DNA from: Agrostemma githago
Taxonomy: Eukaryota; Streptophyta; Magnoliopsida; Caryophyllales; Caryophyllaceae
Direction of reading: 5' to 3'
Assembly (NCBI GenBank): GCA_958450325.1
Contig: OY288259.1
Location: 22,872,734-22,936,733 of the forward strand
DNA length: 64,000 bases
A model generated the notes under the pieces. It worked only from the letters and a program-made list of their open reading frames with translations, was not told the origin of the DNA and searched no databases. The position numbers and the translations under genes were made by a program. Positions 57,975 through 64,000 of this stretch are shown here, piece after piece. Each line of letters begins with the position of its first letter. Within the stretch, counting starts at the first letter, position 1.

Positions 57975-59500
57975 TATGGCTATATTTGGGTCCCATTCTC
58001 AACCATCCAGTGAAGAATTTTTGGTTGTAAATCAATTCAATCAAAGTTATTCATATTCTCAAGGACCACCTTGTACTAGCTATGGTCCTCCTTTGGGAAT
58101 CTATCCTCCACATAATCAAGGTCATCCAAGGCATTCTTAAGGCAACTTTCAACCTTTTTATGACATTCAACAAACGATCAAGTATCTATTGGAAGAAAAT
58201 GCATCAAATCGAGCTAAACTTGAAGCTTTAGAAGCACGTCGCCTCGCAAGCTCGATTTTCTCATGAACCGACCAATTCTTCCAATCAAGTATCCGTGAAT
58301 GCCATTATGGTATTGAGCAACAAGGGACCGGTGAAACCCTTTGATCCACGAACTCCTACATCTCATCCCTCAATCAATGAATTTGATGAGAATGTGGTCA
58401 AGGGTGTAACCGAAACACCAAGAAGAGATCCATCCAAATACCTTGTAGGAGACCTTACCTACATCATTGAACAGATTCCAATAAAAGACATGAACTTAGT
58501 CTCCAGAATGGAAGTACCGCCCTTGAATGATAAGCCTCAAAACCCCTCAAATGGTCAAGCTATGGAGCAAATAACCTTTACTGATTTGATAGAGAATTTA
58601 GAAACTAGTCCCTCCATGCCAACTCCGACCGAGTATATGAGGGACATGATCTTGAATTCTACCATGAAGAAGGAAATTCCAACACTACCTAGGGTCACCC
58701 CGAAAATTACCATTCCTACTAAACTTGGTGACCCCGGTAGCTTCTCTGTACCTTGTTCGATCGACAATGTTGAGATACGCCTAGCATTATGTGATCTAGG
58801 GGTGGACATTAGCCTTATGCCATTGGTTATTGCTCAAACGATTAATATTCCAAGGTTGGTACACTTTCCACTTAACGTTCAGATGGCCGACGGTACTTCT
58901 AAAGCGCCAATCGGGTTAGCACGTAATCTTATGGTCAAGGTGGGTCCTTTATACATACCTACCGATTTCGTGGTTCTTGACATGCCCATTGAAGAATGCA
59001 ATCCTATCTTATTAGGGCGGCCTTTCCTAGCAACCGGCGGAGTAATTACTGACGTGAAAAAGGGAAAGCTATCTTTCAATGTTGGTAATAGCACCATTCA
59101 ATTTGTATTGCCCGCCTTCTTGCCAAATATCCCGTTCGGTAAGGAATTGTGGGACCATATGGTGGAAATACCAACCGATGATGAATTTCTAGCACAAGAT
59201 AGTTACCAAAATTTTAATCCACTGAACTTTGCACCGTCATTTGACTATGCCACCGAGCAACCATCCATAGAAGGTGTCCACTATGATGATAGTGAGGACG
59301 ACGGCATTTTCCTTATACTTGGTCAAGCTCCCGAAGAAGAAGTTATTAATGAGTGGGGGATGCTATCGGAGGTAGCTCGCCTTATGGGTTTGCCAAAGCC
59401 AAGGAAAGAGTGTATGATTGGTGGCGTTATCTTCAAGAGCAAGAAACATGGTACTCCGGGTTGCTTCTCAAGCAACCACGACTCAGCTCAAACGATTTGA
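57975..59500 (+). pseudogene. Athila-like gag and protease, element 2
   Basis: The first part (57975-58270) encodes MAIFGSHSQPSSEEFL, GPPCTSYGPPLGIYPPH with stops near 58138 and 58264. The frame 58295-59500 is open for 401 residues: DPGSFSVPCSIDNVEIRLAL, CDLGVDISLMPLVIAQ, QMADGTSKAPIGLARNL, PTDFVVLDMPIEECNPILLG, RPFLATGGVITDVKKGKLS. The retropepsin-like site reads DLGVD instead of DLGAS. It is followed not by reverse transcriptase but by noncoding sequence, so the pol core has been lost and element 2 is non-autonomous. Confidence 0.8.
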
Positions 59501-59794
59501 TTTGGTTTGGTGGTGTCCATAATAACCACCTTGTAAATATTTGTATATTCTTATCTCCTTTTATATTCCTCGAACAATAGCTTTTGGTTTTTCCTTTGGA
59601 GCCTATTTCTTATGGCACTTGCAGGAATTATGATGATTTCTTTTGGAGTTTCTGGGATGTTCTACAATGATTATGGGAGTTTATCTCCATGTATTTAATA
59701 CATTGAGAAGATCGGTATTATCGAAGAGTTGAGGTTGGTTTGGACCAAGTCGAGGAGAATTTTCGCAGCTAAAGGCTAATATTGAGTGGAGGAT

Positions 59795-60130
59795 CTCACC
59801 GGGTGAAATTTCACCCGGTGGAATTGTGGCCCGAGATCCGTCGAGTGAAACTTCACCCGATGACAATTTTGCTGGAATTACTGGAATTGACGGAAAACCC
59901 GTCGGGTGAAATTTCACCCGGTGGAATCTCACTGGGCGAAATTTCGCCCGACGGTAAATTTATTTGCTACTTGGATTTGACGGAATTCCGTCTGGTGAAA
60001 TTTCACCCGGTGGAATCTCATCAGGCGAAATTTCGCCCGACGGTGAGTTGCGCTGAATTGACGAGAAACGGTCCTCAGACCGTCGGGTGAAATTTCACCC
60101 GATGGTGACCACCGAGTGAAACTTCACCCC
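59795..60130. repeat. Palindrome array (GGGTGAAATTTCACCC-like)
   Basis: Eight near-palindromes of the form GGGTGAAATTTCACCC or GGGCGAAATTTCGCCC occur near 59801, 59843, 59898, 59935, 59993, 60025, 60085 and 60115. Some are paired, about 35 bases apart, and linked by GGTGGAATCTCA. They lie between the protease region and the ORF1-like gene of element 2. Confidence 0.9.
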
Positions 60131-60410
60131 GCGTCACCCATATACCCAAACACTCTTCTTCTTCTTCTTCTTCTTCATATCACCGTTTTCCCTATCTCTT
60201 CTCAAATAAACCCAAAAACCTCCAAATCCTATCACCTTAAATCCATTCTAATCACCCAATTTTTTCACTAAAAATTAATCTAGCCCCATATTCTTCATCC
60301 TTATCAAATTCCTATCATCTTTTAAGAATTTTTTTTGAGGAATCGTTCCAATTTTGACAACCTCAAACCCTAACCTCCATCACCATAATCACCTACTTTA
60401 ATCATCAATT
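60131..60410 (+). other. Leader upstream of the ORF1-like gene
   Basis: CT/AT-rich leader-like sequence with a TTC microsatellite near 60157-60176 and no open frame, ending at the ATG at 60411. It may be a 5' untranslated region transcribed from inside the element. Confidence 0.4.
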
Positions 60411-61241
60411 ATGAAGAGAATCAAGCAAATTGCAAGGAAGAGGTTATCAGTTATGCTCAATCGCCATTCGGGTTCGACGTCCTCTTCCCGTTCCGACGAG
60501 CCGACCGAGCCCCGGGACGAATCTGTCCCGAGGCCCGTTCAAGCACAAGGCTCCGTCTTGCGCGAACAACCTGTTGCGCTAGAGGTACGTTACTCTCCTA
60601 TTCGTCGTAATTTCCTGCATTCTGACTCTGGTGTTAGTTTCGCTAAGAAAACTCAGCTTGAAAAGTTTAAGAAATTCTGGAATTTTAAAATTGAGCCAAC
60701 TCATTGGGCTGCTAGAGATGTTCTTCAGCGAATGGGTATTGAACCACAGGTCCGAGTAATGTGCCAAAATCACGGACTGATTAGATTTTTTATATCAAAA
60801 GAGGAGACTTTTCAAAAACTCACTTGTGAATTTTTTGCAACTTTTGAGTTTGGTGGTGGTGACGACCCCACTGTTACTTTTCAGTTGCGAGAAATTCAGT
60901 ATGTTTTCTCCTTGAGAGATTTTGGTGCATTGCTTGGTTTACCCACTTCAGTTTTAGGAGGGCCTCGGGCGGAGCAAACTAGGGATGAAAAATTTGCCCG
61001 TGATCGATTTTGGTTTAAAATTGCCCGCCAAAGGACCTTCAAAGGGGGTAAGATGCGTTCTTTCTCCATTCGGAACCCCATCCTCAAATACTTGGCGCGT
61101 ATCATAGCCAATTCATTTCTCTCGAGCTATGATACGCACCATAACTGTAGTGCCACTGCTGTGCAATTGTTAGAGGATGCGGTTCTGAATAGAGACCCTT
61201 CTATTGACATGTCTGAGGCCTTAGCTACGCATTTCGCCTAG
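60411..61241 (+). CDS. ATHILA ORF1-like protein, N-terminal part
   Basis: An open frame of 276 residues begins MKRIKQIARKRLSVML and has a Ser/Arg-rich segment. It then has KFKKFWNFKIEPTHWAARDV, EETFQKLTCEFFATFEFGG and VTFQLREIQYVFSLRDFGAL, LGLPTSVLGGP. The last block matches the core of the ATHILA ORF1 family (a folded domain with FxLxxxxYxxSLxxFxxLLGLP). Its function is unknown. The ORF ends at TAG 61239, and homology appears to continue in other frames past the stop (MNMDFRDL-type segment near 61305), so the original protein was longer. Confidence 0.7.
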   Translation: MKRIKQIARKRLSVMLNRHSGSTSSSRSDEPTEPRDESVPRPVQAQGSVLREQPVALEVRYSPIRRNFLHSDSGVSFAKKTQLEKFKKFWNFKIEPTHWAARDVLQRMGIEPQVRVMCQNHGLIRFFISKEETFQKLTCEFFATFEFGGGDDPTVTFQLREIQYVFSLRDFGALLGLPTSVLGGPRAEQTRDEKFARDRFWFKIARQRTFKGGKMRSFSIRNPILKYLARIIANSFLSSYDTHHNCSATAVQLLEDAVLNRDPSIDMSEALATHFA

Positions 61242-62198
61242 GTTGCAAAAGGGCAACCGCAAGAACATTTCTTGTGGTGGGGTAGTCATGATGATAGCTA
61301 GTGCCTTGAACATGGACTTTCGTGACTTAGCACCAGTAATCGGAGTCGGGATTTACTTAGATGAAACCTATTGCTCTTTTCTTGTTTGGCCCTAAAAAAC
61401 GGGATTATAACAGTTTGTTTCTGTATAAGATTACTGAGTTTCGAGCTATTGAAATGCCTAACCCCGATTGGGTGAGGCATGATGTTGAGGAGAACTTCGG
61501 CATGCCGAAAAAGATCAGGGGAGTTTATTCGGGATAGCACCCGTGGTAAGTTCTATCAAGTTAATTACCCCGATGGACACCTTGACTTTGGTGATGATGA
61601 TGTCGAGGTAGTAGATGTGTCAGAGGAGGAACCAGAAAACGAAACCTTCCGGGATGAGGGTCAAAGAACATTATCGTCTTCATCCCGTGGCCCCTCTTCT
61701 TATTCCCGTCAGAACGAACCGCAGACCTCACTGTTCTTCACCCCCGATTTTTCCGACTTTACCCCACACCGACACTCCACTTTCACCCAGTCTACCCCCG
61801 GTTTCCAGGAGGACGTTAACATGAGTCCTCCGAGACACTCTTCGTTCTTCGGATCGGAGGAGTTTTATAACCAATGGGGAGAAGTCTATGATCGTACACG
61901 TCAGACTTGGGGGAACTCGACCACTTCCCTCAACTTGGCCCAAAATGCTTATAACGTAGCTCGGGCTGCGCGCAATACTGCGCATGACTCTTACACCTAC
62001 TCCAGAGACGGTTTTGAGTGGGCCCGAGATGGCTACGAGGTAGCCAGGGATGTTGCTAGGGATACCCAAGCAGCGAGGTTTGTGGCAGAGGAGAACCAGA
62101 GGATGTTGCAACAACAACAACATTACTTTGACCGGTTCTTTGGTATGCTTCCGCCAGGGTCTTACTACCCACCACCTCGTCCCCCGGGTCCTGCATGA
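61242..62198 (+). pseudogene. ATHILA ORF1-like protein, C-terminal part, frame-shifted
   Basis: Bases 61300-61480 hold broken coding sequence (ASALNMDFRDLAPVIGVG, YLDETYCSF, PNPDWVRHDVEENFGMPKK) with stops and frame changes. From 61479 a 239-residue frame is open: an acidic stretch, a Ser/Pro-rich stretch, then an alpha-helical repeat (NAYNVARAARNTAHDSYT, SRDGFEWARDGYEVARDVAR) and a Pro-rich end. It very probably formed the C-terminal half of the gene at 60411. I recognise no enzymatic motif. Confidence 0.6.
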
Positions 62199-64000
62199 GT
62201 GGTTGAGTGTTGTCAGTGTTAGTGTGTGTGTGGGGGGGGGGGGGTGTCGGGTGTTGGTCGTCGGTAGTAATATTTCTCCTGTTGTCATTAATTTTTGTCA
62301 GTTTCTGCTGCGCTAGTGTTGGCATCTGGTGATTATTGATTGGTTATTGTTGTGATAATACTTTTTTTGGTTTGAGGAAGTTGTCAGCCCCTCCGTGGCC
62401 CTACTTGGGTTGTTGCAGACGTGAGGTTTTATGCAGGTGGCCTTGATGAGAGAAGGACCTGATTGTATGCTCTCGGTCTTCGTTGATTTGATTGCACCAA
62501 GACCAAATGGAAAATCCAAAATTTTTAACTTCTTTTTCTTATTTTTCCCAATTCGTGCGGAATCGGGGCAAGGTGACGTGATTACATCTACGCTCTTTTT
62601 CCCTCTCGGTTTTTCTGTTTTTCATTTTTATTTTCTTTATTCCCCTAATTTTTGAAAAACACAAATAATTTTTTTTCGAAAAACCACAAATATTCAAAAA
62701 GATTTTCCAAATTTTCTCCTTTTCTTCTTTTTCTATTCTTCCTCTATTCGTGCATTGAGGACAATGCACAGTTTTAGTGTGGGGAAGGGATCTACTATCC
62801 TCTTCTCTATCATTTTCTTCCTTTTCTTTTTCATTTTTCCTTTAAAAAAAATTCAAAAACCCAAAAAAAATTTCCTTTTCCTCTTCATTTTAGTTTTCTT
62901 TTCTTGTATTTTCGTTTTTGTGTCACTTGTATTGCCTTGCATTCTCCTTCTTGTAGGTACACCACCAACCATTTAGCATGGGTACGTAAGGTAGCGAAAA
63001 TGAAGACCGCTTGGTAATATCTTCTACCTTAGTTTTATCCCCTTCTCTTAATGTTTGGGAATATGGGCATATATGCTATTTGGAGGTTCACTTGGTGAAC
63101 ATTTTGGAAATGGGGGTTGTGGATTGTGGATTGTGTTGACTTGATGGAGTTTGGAGTGCTTGGATATATTTGTGTTTTTGTTCTGTTTTTCTCGTGTTTT
63201 TGTCCTTTTTGTGTTCTTTTTCATTTGTGTATAGTTTGTCTAGGTAAAGTTTTCAAAAACCCGATTTTGAGTTTAGGCCGAGTGTCTACTACTCCCTTGT
63301 TAGAAACCCTTTTTGAATTTTGGACATTGTTCTAGTAGAATGACCTTGAACCAATTTTTGCATTGGATTTTTACCATGAGTCCATCTTTTCTACTAGGAG
63401 TCTACATCGGGATTTGCATTTGACCACCTTGACCACCCATGGAGTGATAAGGCCTTGGTTATCGTTTCCCGTTCTCTTAGGTGACCTTACTTGAGAAGCC
63501 GTCCTTTAGTCCAAATTTCATCCTTTTGTGGGTTCGGAAGGGATGCATACCCGACTAGCCTATTTTTCAACCATTCACCCATTACCACAAATAAGTTTGC
63601 AAAAATATGCTTGATCTCAAATGTACCATCTAGTCAAATATGGGCTACTCAAAATAAAAAAGGAAAAATGAAGAAAAAGGCATGAAAAAAAAACCCTCAA
63701 TCGAAATAATGGGGAAAGAAAACCGAAAAGAAAATCAAAATCTCAAAAATGGTTCACAAACTCAAATAACCCCTTGGTTGACTTATTGTCGTGAAATGCC
63801 TACTAGAGGACCGAGTCCCGAGGAAGGAAAATAGCGGTAATTTGGCAATCCTTACCATTTTGCAAACACTTGTCCATCTATTTTGTCTAATTGGCTTTCT
63901 CGAGTTTGGAACGACCCTCTAGGCTTAGCTTAGGAGACGGGATAACACTTACCTACAATGATTACTAACTCCATGGTTCTCACATTTCCACTCCATTTAT
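62199..64000 (+). other. 3' noncoding region of Athila-like element 2
   Basis: No gene. It contains a poly(G) run near 62232-62243, pyrimidine-rich tracts at 62780-62940, and the conserved hairpin GCATTGAGGACAATGC at 62752-62767. A purine-rich GTGTGGGGAAGGGA follows near 62777-62790, the usual sequence near the Athila polypurine tract. The remainder to 64000 may be LTR or 3' untranslated sequence; no LTR border is visible. Confidence 0.5.

Noticed and set aside
59681..60090. Two overlapping open frames across the palindrome array
   Set aside because: They arise because the palindromes lack stops in both strands; the peptides are simple repeats of the palindrome translation.
62755..63335. Hydrophobic open frames resembling membrane proteins
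   Set aside because: They are translations of T-rich noncoding sequence downstream of the ORF1-like gene; phenylalanine-rich with no family resemblance.

Overview
The window is nuclear DNA of a flowering plant: plant LTR retrotransposon lineages, a plant-type Helitron, CACTA and Mutator-like elements, GT-AG introns and long AT-rich gaps. Repeated TACTCCGTA words (for example near 1440, 6469, 8060 and 46808) recall Caryophyllales genomes, but that is a weak hint. No ordinary single-copy host gene is intact here. No rRNA, tRNA or CRISPR array was recognised.

Region 1 (1-17201). Two tandem paralogous genes (1980-7039 and 7989-13440, both +) share the same 14-exon structure. Each ends in a Ulp1/C48-type SUMO-protease-like domain. 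The first keeps the His-Asp-Gln-Cys residues but has a one-base phase break at the exon 8 donor. The second has Ser in place of the catalytic Cys and an in-frame TAG in exon 5. Around and inside them lies a 67-68 bp minisatellite rich in TGTANATA words. Downstream are 8.5 units of a 197-bp satellite, each able to form a very long hairpin, and then a ~320-bp repeat. The block ends at a (TA)n tract, so it may be one end of a very large element.

Region 2 (17203-31785). Nested LTR retrotransposons: a Ty1-copia element (pol remnant 18915-21231, 3' LTR 22102-25950) is interrupted by two copies of another LTR family in opposite orientation. The copia LTR abuts a decayed Ty3-gypsy Tat-lineage polyprotein on the minus strand, with its LTR at 31061-31785.

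Region 3 (31786-46655). A cluster of DNA elements whose borders lie in simple-sequence tracts (TA, CT/GA, AAT). It holds three relatives with FAR1/MULE transposase relics (A, B, C), an unrelated 1.7-kb TIR element (D), two copies of a small MITE, a 5'-truncated LINE inside (AAT)n, and a 1.4-kb TIR element (E). Element A carries a nested 1-kb MULE-type MITE with a perfect 9-bp target duplication.

Region 4 (46730-51792). A decayed autonomous Helitron with HUH Rep and PIF1-type helicase.

Region 5 (51793-64000). Athila-like Ty3-gypsy remnants. The first is split by a 3.0-kb CACTA element with a perfect 3-bp duplication, and this CACTA carries a captured ribose-5-phosphate isomerase fragment. The second runs from LTR end and PBS through gag/protease, a palindrome array and an ATHILA ORF1-like gene to a 3' noncoding region. 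The window is best read as an old pile of nested transposons flanking a pair of Ulp1-like genes that may themselves be transposon cargo.
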